Assembly (NCBI GenBank): GCA_017462565.1
Contig: JAFTQW010000004.1
Coordinates: forward strand, 1 to 64,000
Length of the DNA: 64,000 bases
Reading direction: 5' to 3'
Source of the DNA: Ruminococcus sp.
GTDB lineage: Bacteria > Bacillota > Clostridia > Oscillospirales > Ruminococcaceae
Of the stretch, positions 34,234-43,394 are shown piece after piece. Positions within the stretch are counted from its first letter, which is position 1; every line of letters begins with the position of its first letter. The notes beneath the pieces are model-generated. The model searched no databases and was not told where the DNA came from. It was given only the letters and a program-made list of their open reading frames with translations. Position numbers and translations under genes: made by a program.

Positions 34234-36579
34234 TTACTGCCAGAAGATAAGCAGATCTTCTACAACTTCATAAAGATTCGGACAATGTCTTGTAAGATTG
34301 CCGGTTCTTATTTCTATCTCGAGAAGCCATACAATTATAAAAGTTGCTGCCATGACCGCAAGCGCCGTAATATATCTGTGCATATTCTTTTCAGGTTTTC
34401 CAACGCTTCTGAGAATGCACATTACTGAACCAAGTATCATAAGCGGCATGATATCAAAAACATAATGATTGATAGCTCCGCCGAGACAAAAATCCATCCA
34501 CGCTATTATCAAAGACATTATAAAGCACAATGCTATAAACGAATTTCTCTGAATTTTCGTTGTGCGATATGCAAAACGTTTACCTTTTCTTACAAAAGCC
34601 GCAGGCATCATTGCTGTTCCGAAAAGTAGCATAGGATATGCGAAAACTCCAGTTATTCCGGCTGTATATACATATTTTCCGTAGCTGTAAAGGTAACACA
34701 TCTGCTGTTCAAAAAACGGGAAACTGCTTCTTGGTCTCGGAACTTGCAGGAAATAATGATAAAGCATCGGAGCAATTCCGGAAAGACTGAGTTTGTTCGC
34801 ATGGACATCGCTTACAGTAAGCTGATAAGCTGCCCCGAAGTCGAACGGAGAGCCGAAACGAGCGTTATTATACCACATTACTGCAATTCCTCCGGCAATA
34901 AGCGGAACAAGAAAACTGCAAGCCTGAGCGGCACGGTACGAGATCTTCTGAGTTTTGTCCATAAGGATTCCAATAAAAAACGGTATCAGAACTGCTGAGC
35001 AAAGCGCCATTCCCGGACGTGATGCAACGCACAAAGCGAGCGAAGCTCCTCCGATAAAAAGCATTGCAAGCCTGATTTTTTTATTTTTTACACTGTATGC
35101 ACGAAGTCCCATCCAAAGACTCAGGAAAAGATAACAAAGACCTGATAAAATAGGCAGGAAATATGTTCCGGCGTTATTCATCGAATAAAGTATTCCACAG
35201 CAGCATAACGCTATTGGCATTGACGACAGGAGCAGAAGCAAATTTGCTCTCGGAGCAATAAGACGGACTGCCGCAAGAAGAGTTCTGCACATGAAATAAA
35301 CGGCAAGAACTCCGAAAAATGCCGCCGCCATATTTATAGTCGGGAGCAATCCTTTAAGCTTATAATACGGATAATAAAACGTTAAAACCGGAGCTGCTCC
35401 GAAATAGCAGTAATAGCGTCCGTTATAATAAGCTGTATCCCAGCTGTATTGAATTCCGGAAGCGTCACGCTCTGAACGATTGTAAACGTTATCAAGCTCA
35501 TCAAGAGCCGGATCTGCCTCTATATCAAGATAAACCTGTTTTTTCTGAAAAGCGTCGAACGTCATTGCAAAACAATCGTTACTATAAAAAGACTCTTTAT
35601 TATATTCCACACCCTTTTCATCAGGACTGATAAACAGAAATGCCGAAAAGGTACAAAGAAGCGCCATGGTCTCCGTAAGAATTATATGCGAAAGCTTTCT
35701 GCTCTGGAAAGTAACGCTGTAAAGGCGATACTCCTTAACTGCAATTATCAATGCGGCAATGCTGAGCAGAATAAGAAATCTCACGGATGAAAAATCGAAC
35801 GGAATTGAACTTACAGCTCTTATCGAGTGTATAGTGACAGGTTTTGAAAGCTCCCCAAAGCTTAACCGCAGCGATTCAACCTTTCCATACGGTTCATAAT
35901 AGAGATTCAGATCATGCTTATCGGCAGCAGTATACTTCTGCTGAACACTTTCGTAATTTACTGACACATTTTCGTCTTTCATTCCAAGAAATACTGCAAA
36001 CGGCAGCGTTCCGGAACCTTGTTCCTGCTTCATATCCAGAATAAGATTATTTGTATTTTCAGGAACATCGTTGAGGAAAATTTCAGCCATACCGGATACT
36101 ATAATATCGTCTCCTGAAACTGCTGCTTCTCCGCTTACAGTCATACTTTCTAAAGCAATAGTTTCATCAATACTGCGGCTGTCGAAGCTTTTTCCGTTAA
36201 ACACAACAACCTCTGCGGTCATGAAAACAGCCGCCCAGACCGCTGTTTTTTTCAGAAATCCTGAAATTTTTCTTTCCGGAAAGAATTCCTTCATTATCGC
36301 CGCTGAAAACGGCAGTATGCCTGCAATAAACATTATAGCCGGAGAAATGTGATTTTCACCGCTGAACATAAAAAATTCGGAAATAACTCCCAAAACAATA
36401 AATAATGCAGCTTCGGAACACATTACCGCCAAAAGCCGATCTATCAGCCTTTTCCGGAATTTTGCCTTCTGCTTCTGAAATGGTTTTTCCTGATTTTTCT
36501 TTATAAGACTGCTGCCGGTTACAGCCGAGATTATAAATAAAAAAGCAGGAATAATTATCGACCATATAATCGTAATCAT
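34234..36579 (-). CDS. Large polytopic membrane protein, putative GT-C-type glycosyltransferase
   Basis: 781 residues. Several N-terminal helices, an extracytoplasmic beta-rich part (about 140-265), then roughly ten membrane helices. Segments such as YNGRYYCYFGAAPVL (near 395) and NNARFGSPFDFGAAY (near 610) are typical of membrane mannosyl/glycosyltransferase-like (GT39/GT-C) proteins, which use lipid-linked sugars. No confident catalytic Asp-Asp pair was identified, so the activity is inferred. Single gene with terminator; the intergenic region upstream is shared with GH31. Confidence 0.6.
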   Translation of the reverse strand: MITIIWSIIIPAFLFIISAVTGSSLIKKNQEKPFQKQKAKFRKRLIDRLLAVMCSEAALFIVLGVISEFFMFSGENHISPAIMFIAGILPFSAAIMKEFFPERKISGFLKKTAVWAAVFMTAEVVVFNGKSFDSRSIDETIALESMTVSGEAAVSGDDIIVSGMAEIFLNDVPENTNNLILDMKQEQGSGTLPFAVFLGMKDENVSVNYESVQQKYTAADKHDLNLYYEPYGKVESLRLSFGELSKPVTIHSIRAVSSIPFDFSSVRFLILLSIAALIIAVKEYRLYSVTFQSRKLSHIILTETMALLCTFSAFLFISPDEKGVEYNKESFYSNDCFAMTFDAFQKKQVYLDIEADPALDELDNVYNRSERDASGIQYSWDTAYYNGRYYCYFGAAPVLTFYYPYYKLKGLLPTINMAAAFFGVLAVYFMCRTLLAAVRLIAPRANLLLLLSSMPIALCCCGILYSMNNAGTYFLPILSGLCYLFLSLWMGLRAYSVKNKKIRLAMLFIGGASLALCVASRPGMALCSAVLIPFFIGILMDKTQKISYRAAQACSFLVPLIAGGIAVMWYNNARFGSPFDFGAAYQLTVSDVHANKLSLSGIAPMLYHYFLQVPRPRSSFPFFEQQMCYLYSYGKYVYTAGITGVFAYPMLLFGTAMMPAAFVRKGKRFAYRTTKIQRNSFIALCFIMSLIIAWMDFCLGGAINHYVFDIMPLMILGSVMCILRSVGKPEKNMHRYITALAVMAATFIIVWLLEIEIRTGNLTRHCPNLYEVVEDLLIFWQ

Positions 36580-36712
36580 TTTAACCTCCTGATAATTCTG
36601 TTAATATACCATATAATTTGTCGATATTATCTGTTCAAAACTCTCACATTGTTTTAAAGGCAATACCGCACATGGATTTACCTACAGTTAAAGCGTGTTC
36701 ACATAAAATAAA

Positions 36713-36834
36713 TGCGCGGATTTTCGAGCATAATTATGGCGAATACAAGACGAAAATATGCAGGCAAGCCGATGCCCAGCATATATTTTCAACGCAGCTG
36801 TCGTCAGAATTTGCTGAAAATACGTGTGCTATAT
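36713..36834 (+). ncRNA. Large imperfect hairpin element (candidate structured RNA or palindromic repeat)
   Basis: The gap 36580-37000 has no gene. In it, ATTTTC-AGCA-AATT-TG-CGA on the left (36719-36743) pairs with the right arm (36800-36821), and an inner stem AAAATATGC / GCATATATTTT (36752-36788) with a GGC/GCC tip closes the middle. Total about 110-120 nt. It is far from the -35 of the GH31 promoter, so not a simple operator. It could be a structured RNA, a MITE or a repeat. Direction is uncertain. Confidence 0.5.
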
Positions 36835-36900
36835 CTTACGAAAACAGGTTCTTAGTCATATTAACCAAAAAATTATTAGTTTATTCTTGTATAATACTAA

Positions 36901-36929
36901 TTGAATTATTACGTAAAATATGGTATAAT
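36901..36929 (+). promoter_or_regulatory. Promoter of GH31 gene
   Basis: TTGAAT (36901-36906), 17-nt spacer, TATAAT (36924-36929), about 70 nt before the ATG. An overlapping TATAAT at 36890 lacks a good -35. Confidence 0.65.
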
Positions 36930-37000
36930 TTTTATTATTTTAATTATGTGAAGTATATATTCCCTCTAATTCTTCACAAAACAAATAAGGAGTTTTAAAT

Positions 37001-39316
37001 ATGAAGATATCAGACGGTTTCTGGCTTAATAAGCCCGGATATAGCGTAAACTACGCAACTCAGATGTACGAGATCGAATCCGATGAAAATTCGATAACCG
37101 TATATGCTACAAATCAGTGGATAGGCAACCGTGGCATGACTTTAGGCGGCCCGATGCTCACTATCCGTTTCACTTCAACTCTTGAAAACAGCATTAAGGT
37201 AACGATCGAACATTTTTCAGGTGCATTGAAAAAATCTCCGGTCTTCACTCTTTATGAAGATTCATCCTTCAAGCCAGTTATCAGACAAGATGAAAACGGC
37301 TGCCGTGAGCTTATTTCCGGCAATACCAAAGTTAAGATCGGTCCACAGGGAAGCGGCTGGGAAATTTCATACTGGTATAACGACAAGCTTCTCACTAAAG
37401 AGGGATGGCGTACAACCTCTCTCATTGAAGAAGAGGACTGGATAAAAGATAAGAAGAATGCAGAGCAATCGGGAGCACGCTTCTTCGCCAAATCAGACAA
37501 CGGAGATACATCATATATCCGTGAGATGCTTAATATCTCTGTCGGAGAATATATTTACGGCTTCGGCGAAAAATTCTCGACCTTTGTTAAAAACGGTCAG
37601 ACTGTAGAAGTCTGGAACAACGACGGCGGAACCTGCTCTGAGCAAAGCTATAAATCCATTCCTTTCTACGTTTCTTCACGCAATTACGGAGTCTTTGTAA
37701 ATCATCCTGAAAACGTTACTTTCGAGGTCGCAAGCGAGACAGTTTCAAAGGTCGCATTCTCGGTTCAGGGACAGCGTATGGAATATTTCATATTCGGCGG
37801 AGAAACTGTTGCCGATGTTCTTTCCGGCTACACAACGCTTACCGGAAAGCCTGCGCTTCCGCCTGCTTACACTTTCGGGCTATGGCTTTCCACTTCTTTC
37901 ACCACAAGCTACGATGAAGCTACGGTAAATTCCTTTATTGACGAAATGGAACGCCGTGATATTCCTCTTGATGTATTCCATTTTGACTGCTTCTGGATGA
38001 AGGAATTCGAGTGGTGCAGCTTTGAATGGGATAAAAGAATGTTCCCTGACCCCAAGGGAATTATTTCACGTCTTAAAGAAAGAGGACTTAAAGTATGCGT
38101 CTGGATAAATTCCTATGTCGGACAGCGTGCCCCCGTATTCAGAGAACTTGCTGAAAAAGGCTATTTCATTAAAAATAAGGACGGTTCCGTTTTCCAGACA
38201 GACCTCTGGCAGCCTGGACTTGCCATAATTGATTTTACTAATCCCGATGCACGCAAATGGTTCGCAGACAGGATCAAAGACCTTGCTGAACTTGGAGTTG
38301 ACGCTATCAAAACCGACTTCGGCGAAAGAATTCCTACCGATGTTGTTTATTTTGACGGCTCCGATCCATATAAAATGCACAATTACTATACATATCTCTA
38401 TAATAAGACCGTTTTTGAAGCTCTTCAGGAAGTGAAAGGCATGAACAACGCTTGCCTTTTCGCCCGTTCAGCAACAGTCGGCGGACAGCAGTTCCCTGTA
38501 CATTGGGGCGGCGACTGCTTCTCAAATTATGAATCCATGTGGGAAACTTTAAGAGGCGGACTTTCGCTCTGCCTGTCAGGATTCGGATTCTTCTCTCATG
38601 ATATTTCCGGATTTGAGGCCACAGGTACTCCCGACCTTTACAAACGCTGGACTGCATTTGGTCTTATGTCAACACATTCACGCTATCACGGAAATTCCTC
38701 TTATCGTGTTCCGTGGAATTTTGACGAAGAAAGCTGCGATGTTGCACGTCATTTCGTTAAGCTAAAAGGCAGACTCATGCCGTACCTTTTCTCAAACGCC
38801 GTTTATACTCATAAAACAGGTGTTCCGATGATGAGAGCTATGGTAATTGATTTCGGATATGACAGAGCCGCTTTAACCGTCGATACGCAGTATATGCTCG
38901 GCGATTCACTCCTTGTTGCTCCGGTTTTCAATGAGGATGGCATCTGCGATTTCTATCTTCCCGATTGTGGAATCTGGACTGATATCCAGACCGGCGAACA
39001 GCTTTCCGGCGGAAGCTGGTACACCAAGAAGTACGACTATTTCGGACTTCCGCTCTATGCAAAACCGAATTCAATAATTGCTTTCGGCGATTACAAGGGC
39101 AAATCCGAATATGACTATGCAAACGGAATGAAGCTGGTTATATACGGCATCGAGGATGGAAAAACGGCTGAATGCGAGATTTATGACAAGAATGCGCTTC
39201 TTGCCGCATCTGTAAAGGCAATACGAAACAAAAACACTGTAAATGTTACTGTTTCCGGAACAGATAAGCCGTTTACCGTTGAAAGCGCACAAGGACTTGA
39301 TGTAGTGATAAAATAA
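37001..39316 (+). CDS. yicI: Alpha-xylosidase, GH31 (YicI type)
   Basis: Removes alpha-xylosyl residues from the non-reducing ends of xyloglucan oligosaccharides. 771 residues, no signal peptide, hence cytoplasmic. N-terminal beta-sandwich, then the (beta/alpha)8 domain with nucleophile Asp439 (IKTDFGE) and acid/base Asp505 (WGGDC), and C-terminal beta domains. Close to E. coli YicI in layout (D416/D482). Together with the GH5_4 and GH42 genes it fits uptake and breakdown of xyloglucan-type oligosaccharides. One of few plus-strand genes, with its own promoter and a bidirectional terminator. Confidence 0.93.
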   Translation: MKISDGFWLNKPGYSVNYATQMYEIESDENSITVYATNQWIGNRGMTLGGPMLTIRFTSTLENSIKVTIEHFSGALKKSPVFTLYEDSSFKPVIRQDENGCRELISGNTKVKIGPQGSGWEISYWYNDKLLTKEGWRTTSLIEEEDWIKDKKNAEQSGARFFAKSDNGDTSYIREMLNISVGEYIYGFGEKFSTFVKNGQTVEVWNNDGGTCSEQSYKSIPFYVSSRNYGVFVNHPENVTFEVASETVSKVAFSVQGQRMEYFIFGGETVADVLSGYTTLTGKPALPPAYTFGLWLSTSFTTSYDEATVNSFIDEMERRDIPLDVFHFDCFWMKEFEWCSFEWDKRMFPDPKGIISRLKERGLKVCVWINSYVGQRAPVFRELAEKGYFIKNKDGSVFQTDLWQPGLAIIDFTNPDARKWFADRIKDLAELGVDAIKTDFGERIPTDVVYFDGSDPYKMHNYYTYLYNKTVFEALQEVKGMNNACLFARSATVGGQQFPVHWGGDCFSNYESMWETLRGGLSLCLSGFGFFSHDISGFEATGTPDLYKRWTAFGLMSTHSRYHGNSSYRVPWNFDEESCDVARHFVKLKGRLMPYLFSNAVYTHKTGVPMMRAMVIDFGYDRAALTVDTQYMLGDSLLVAPVFNEDGICDFYLPDCGIWTDIQTGEQLSGGSWYTKKYDYFGLPLYAKPNSIIAFGDYKGKSEYDYANGMKLVIYGIEDGKTAECEIYDKNALLAASVKAIRNKNTVNVTVSGTDKPFTVESAQGLDVVIK

Positions 39317-39329
39317 ATTTATTGATAAC

Positions 39330-39365
39330 AAAAGCTGCTATGAAAAATTTTCATAGCAGCTTTTT
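39330..39365. terminator. Bidirectional terminator between GH31 and pectinase
   Basis: Perfect AAAGCTGCTATGAAAA / TTTTCATAGCAGCTTT stem with T-run on the plus strand and A/T-run on the other, between convergent genes. Confidence 0.9.
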
Positions 39366-39441
39366 CTAAATGAAAGAAAGAGCCTTAAAAGACTCCTTCT
39401 TCCATCATATCATTATATTTAGGGAGTATTCCGAAATCGGA

Positions 39442-42400
39442 TTATGACTCCGGAAGGGCTGGTATTAACTGAAGACGCCATTTCTGTATTGAAAGCGCAT
39501 CCTGATTGGTCACACCGCTTGCGCCGTTTTCAAAAACGTCAGCATTGAGCAATCCCTGCTCTGTAATGTGAGTCGGGTCTGAACCGTTAAGTCCATATTT
39601 ATCAGGATTTGAATTGGACTGCATGATAAGAACCGCATCAGACATATCTACCTGACCGTCGCAGTTAGCGTCACCCCATGAAATTTCAGGGTTCGGATTC
39701 GTAGTTGACTCTGCATAAACCATATAGAAGAGATTTGCTGTATCTGCCTTTGTAACAGCGTGATCGCCTGCTTCAAGATCAACCGTGATTATACCGTCGC
39801 CGGAAGCTGTGTACTTAGTTCCGTCAATTTTTATCGTAGCAGCCGGTTCAACAAATACAAGAGTTATTTTTCCTGCGTTAGCAGCCTTGAATGTGATATT
39901 TGTTGCGGATTCCATTTTCAGGCACTGCGTAAGTGTTTTGCCGCCGTATTCAACAGTTCCCTTTCCGGTTGAAAGGTTTCCGGTTATCGTATAGTAATCG
40001 CTTGCAGTTCCGTTTTCTGTGAAGTTATGAACGTATCCGCCGGCAACAGGTCCCGGATTGTTGCCTGTAGTAGTTGTTGTTGTTGTTGAGGATGAAGTTG
40101 TTGTACTTGTGGTAGTAGTTGTAGTTGTAGAGCCGCTCGGCTGCTGAGATGTTCCGCCGGACATATGGTATCCTATGCTGCTGTATGTTCCGTTAGAAGG
40201 AGTTTCAGCAAATCCTTTGGTATTTATCGAGCCGTCAGCATTTCTCCATGCCGTATGGAAGTCTGTTCCCATAGCCGGAACATCAAGAGTTGTGAAATCA
40301 GAAACAGCAGGAGTAATGATATCACCAAGCTTAGCTCCGTTTGTCATAGTAGTTTTGTCCTTAGCAAAGTAATATTTGCTGTTGTAATAAATTGAATTTG
40401 TCATGCTTCCTACAAACTTATCGTTTGAAAGCTTGATTCCGGCAGCGCCTGTATTTGAAAGTTTGCTTACATTTGTGTAAGACATCATACTGTCGAATGT
40501 AGCGGAAGAACTGCATCTGTAAACCATATAGTTAGATTTTCCGTTTCCGCCTACACCGTTATTGTAAGCAGTACAATTCTTCATATCTCCGAATTCAGGA
40601 TTGTTATTATCCGTGAAGCCGCAGTTGAGGTTCTCGAAAGCAAGACAGTTTTCAACCTTGTGTCTTGTTCCGATACCGCCGCCGCCAAGCTTGAATCCGT
40701 TGCCATCGCAGTCGCCGTAACCCTTTCCGTTCTCTGTAAAGCCGTTTCTGAAAGCGATAGAATTCTTGATAGTTACAACGCCGATAGGACCTGTTTCTGT
40801 TTTAGCATAAAGATCCCATCCGTCATCAGAGTTGCAGTATGACATACATCCGTCAAAAACATTTCCCTCGCCGCAGGTAAGCTTAGCAGCAAATCCGTCT
40901 GCATTTTCCATTGTAGCGTCATCGCAGTTGTTCTTTGAAGTACAGTTTTTGATAAGGTTGTATGAAGGCCACTGAGCAATGGTATTATAAGCTGTCTGGT
41001 AACGTGAAAGCTGAAGTCCTGTATCCTGATTTCCGTTGAATACCATCATTTCAATGATATTGTTGTCGCCGGAGAGAAGCATTCCGTTGTCGCCTGCGTT
41101 AGCTATCTCAAAGCCATAGAAATGCCAGTATGAACCGTCGAGTACGAAGCCTCTGTTTGCTCCTGCAACTGCCTGACCAGTAAAATCAAACTTGACATTT
41201 GCTCCGGGATATGCAGAGATCGTCTTATATTTTCCGGCAGAACCGGAGTTGCCCTCTTCAATGAGAATAGTTGAAGTATAGCTGTAAGTTCCTTCGAGGA
41301 GATAGATAGTACCGCCTGCATTGACGCTCTTTATAGCTGAAAGAACATCTGTAGGAGTATCTATTGTCTTTCCGTCTCCGCCGCCCTTGGGGGACGCATA
41401 TATAACATCCGTACCTGTAATAGGCTGAGGAGGATTAGGAGTTGTTACAGTTGTTACGACAGGAGTGTTGCTTGTGGTAGTTGTTGTGGTCGTAGTAGTT
41501 GTCGATGAAGATGTGGGAGGATTTGAGCTGTCCTCTTTGAATCCGCTTCCGATAGCGACAACTGTCGGCTTATAATTTACAAGGGCAGATTTAAGGCCAT
41601 CGTTTACAGCGTAGCTCTCATCATCGACGGAGTTATCGAATGTCCATTTAAGGTCGCCGCCGTCAACTCTTCCTGCCTGAGCCATAACCTTATCTTTAGC
41701 CGCTTCAGGTGAATCGGGAGTATACTTGTACATAACGCTTGATGTATCGAAGTTATTGTAAGAAGTTCCGCCCTGCTTGGATTTTACGCTTGAAGGCACT
41801 GTATCCTTAGCGCTTGAAACTTCGTAAGCGTCAAAATCAGTTGCATTATCCTTATATGTGGTGTAAGCCTTTGCTCCTGTGATAGAGTTGCCGCAAGCCT
41901 TGATAACGCCGCCGTCTTCACCGGAGAAAGTTCCTCCCGTGATATCGTCTGAACCCTGCTTGGAAATAAGCATCGGATATTTGCAGTTTCTGAAATAGTT
42001 GTTTTCAACGAAAGCAGACGCACCCATTGTTACGCCAACGCCGTATTTTGCATTTCCGTCAAAGTAGTTGTTATAGATGTGAACCGAGCAAGTTCTGATT
42101 CTCGGATGACGTGAATCGGAATGATCGTACCAGTTGTGGTGATATGTAATGTAATTTTCAGTGCTTTCGCTCTTCATTCCCTGAAGATTGCACTTTCCGT
42201 TATCCCAGAAATGATTGTAAGAATGAGTTACATAGGTTGAAGTTTTTGTATCGAGAGCGCCGTCGCCTTTAACCTGATCGTCATCGCTTCCAGCATCACC
42301 GTAGAAGAAATCACAGTTGTGAACCCAGACATGATCGTTCTTCTGCTGAAGTCCGCAGTCGTCGCCTTCTTTGCTGTTGCAGTTCATGAATCCGATATTT

Positions 42401-43185
42401 CTTACTTCAACGTTTGAACTGTTCTTCATTACAAGTCCGAATCCGTTGAAAACGGTATCGTTTCCTATACCCTCTATAGTAAGACCAGCAGTAACCGTAT
42501 CAACCATAAGATCTCCGCTTGGCATATTGGCAGGATCTGTAATATTTCCGATAAATCTTACGCAGAGCGGTCTTGATTCCTTACCTTTTTTATATCCTAA
42601 AATGATATTCTGAACGCCCGTAAGCTCGGATGCTCCCTTGCCTGTTGAATCAATGCTTGCCTTAACGCTGTCCTTGTTTGCGTCCGTAACATAAATAACA
42701 ACTGCATTTGATTTAAGAGTACCGTCCTCGTTGTAAGCTCCGGAAGAAGTACCGTTCACCCAGCCGAAACCGCTTCTGTCATGAGCGTAAGCGGTTGCCT
42801 TTGTTTCAGCAGCCTTAGAAGAATCTTCCTTGCCGTTTATCACAGGGACTACCTTCATTGTGTGGCTTCCGGATTTAAGACCAACAGCGTCGGCTCTCAT
42901 ATAGCCTGAATACTGTCTTATAAGCATCGAATCGATCTGAACTCCGTCAACGTAAACGTTATAACCGGATGCTCCTGTAACAGAAGACCAAGTAGCGTAC
43001 ATTGCCTCACCGTAGCCGACAGTCTGAATGAACTTAACGCTGCTTTCTGCTGCAAAAGCTGTAATAGAGCCGTTATCAGCAAGAATAACATTTGCGCTTC
43101 CAAGTGTACCGGCAACGCATGAAACCGAAACAACAGCAGCCGCTGCTATTGAAGCGATTCTTTTTTTCATAGCCATATTTTTCAT
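39442..43185 (-). CDS. Cellulosomal pectate lyase with PL1, PL9, CBM77-like and dockerin domains
   Basis: About 1247 residues from the ATG at 43185 (GGAGGG RBS; an in-frame start at 43257 is unlikely). Order: signal peptide; fibronectin-like domain (about 45-125); PL1 pectate lyase (about 160-520) with WVHNCDFF and HHNWYDHSDSRHPRIR; poly-Thr linker; PL9 (about 592-980) with ENADGFAAKL, DDGWDLYAK and GNGFKLGGG; second poly-Thr linker; a CBM77-like pectin-binding module (about 1050-1160); a C-terminal dockerin (about 1170-1241) with two calcium loops, DANCDGQVDMSDA and NADVFENGASG. PL1/PL9 with CBM77 is known from an R. flavefaciens enzyme. It cleaves homogalacturonan and docks to a scaffoldin. 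Confidence 0.93.
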   Translation of the reverse strand: MKNMAMKKRIASIAAAAVVSVSCVAGTLGSANVILADNGSITAFAAESSVKFIQTVGYGEAMYATWSSVTGASGYNVYVDGVQIDSMLIRQYSGYMRADAVGLKSGSHTMKVVPVINGKEDSSKAAETKATAYAHDRSGFGWVNGTSSGAYNEDGTLKSNAVVIYVTDANKDSVKASIDSTGKGASELTGVQNIILGYKKGKESRPLCVRFIGNITDPANMPSGDLMVDTVTAGLTIEGIGNDTVFNGFGLVMKNSSNVEVRNIGFMNCNSKEGDDCGLQQKNDHVWVHNCDFFYGDAGSDDDQVKGDGALDTKTSTYVTHSYNHFWDNGKCNLQGMKSESTENYITYHHNWYDHSDSRHPRIRTCSVHIYNNYFDGNAKYGVGVTMGASAFVENNYFRNCKYPMLISKQGSDDITGGTFSGEDGGVIKACGNSITGAKAYTTYKDNATDFDAYEVSSAKDTVPSSVKSKQGGTSYNNFDTSSVMYKYTPDSPEAAKDKVMAQAGRVDGGDLKWTFDNSVDDESYAVNDGLKSALVNYKPTVVAIGSGFKEDSSNPPTSSSTTTTTTTTTTSNTPVVTTVTTPNPPQPITGTDVIYASPKGGGDGKTIDTPTDVLSAIKSVNAGGTIYLLEGTYSYTSTILIEEGNSGSAGKYKTISAYPGANVKFDFTGQAVAGANRGFVLDGSYWHFYGFEIANAGDNGMLLSGDNNIIEMMVFNGNQDTGLQLSRYQTAYNTIAQWPSYNLIKNCTSKNNCDDATMENADGFAAKLTCGEGNVFDGCMSYCNSDDGWDLYAKTETGPIGVVTIKNSIAFRNGFTENGKGYGDCDGNGFKLGGGGIGTRHKVENCLAFENLNCGFTDNNNPEFGDMKNCTAYNNGVGGNGKSNYMVYRCSSSATFDSMMSYTNVSKLSNTGAAGIKLSNDKFVGSMTNSIYYNSKYYFAKDKTTMTNGAKLGDIITPAVSDFTTLDVPAMGTDFHTAWRNADGSINTKGFAETPSNGTYSSIGYHMSGGTSQQPSGSTTTTTTTSTTTSSSTTTTTTTGNNPGPVAGGYVHNFTENGTASDYYTITGNLSTGKGTVEYGGKTLTQCLKMESATNITFKAANAGKITLVFVEPAATIKIDGTKYTASGDGIITVDLEAGDHAVTKADTANLFYMVYAESTTNPNPEISWGDANCDGQVDMSDAVLIMQSNSNPDKYGLNGSDPTHITEQGLLNADVFENGASGVTNQDALSIQKWRLQLIPALPES

Positions 43186-43248
43186 TAGATTTCCCTCCAT
43201 AAATATAATGTATATCGCCCAAATTTCTTTATGTCTTTCATTGTTTAC

Positions 43249-43277
43249 ATTATACAATAAAAAAATTCATATTTCAA
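43249..43277 (-). promoter_or_regulatory. Promoter of pectate lyase gene
   Basis: Minus-strand TTGAAA (43272-43277), 17-nt spacer, TATAAT (43249-43254); leader of about 55 nt. Confidence 0.7.
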
Positions 43278-43361
43278 TGACATATAATACTCATTAACTG
43301 ATATTTTGTGCTATTAATATAATTTTCTTCACACAATTAGTCAACTCAGCCTGATAAAAAG

Positions 43362-43387
43362 AAAAAGGAGCTGTTTAAGCTCCTTTT
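43362..43387 (-). terminator. Terminator of htrA-like gene
   Basis: AAAGGAGCTTAAACAGCTCCTTTTTC on the minus strand is a hairpin with U-run, 8-33 nt past the stop. Confidence 0.8.
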
Positions 43388-43394
43388 CAATAAA

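Noticed and set aside
40070..41520. Low-complexity GTT/AGT tracts at about 40075-40130 and 41475-41515
   Set aside because: They are the codons of the poly-Thr linkers in the pectinase, not separate microsatellites or genes.
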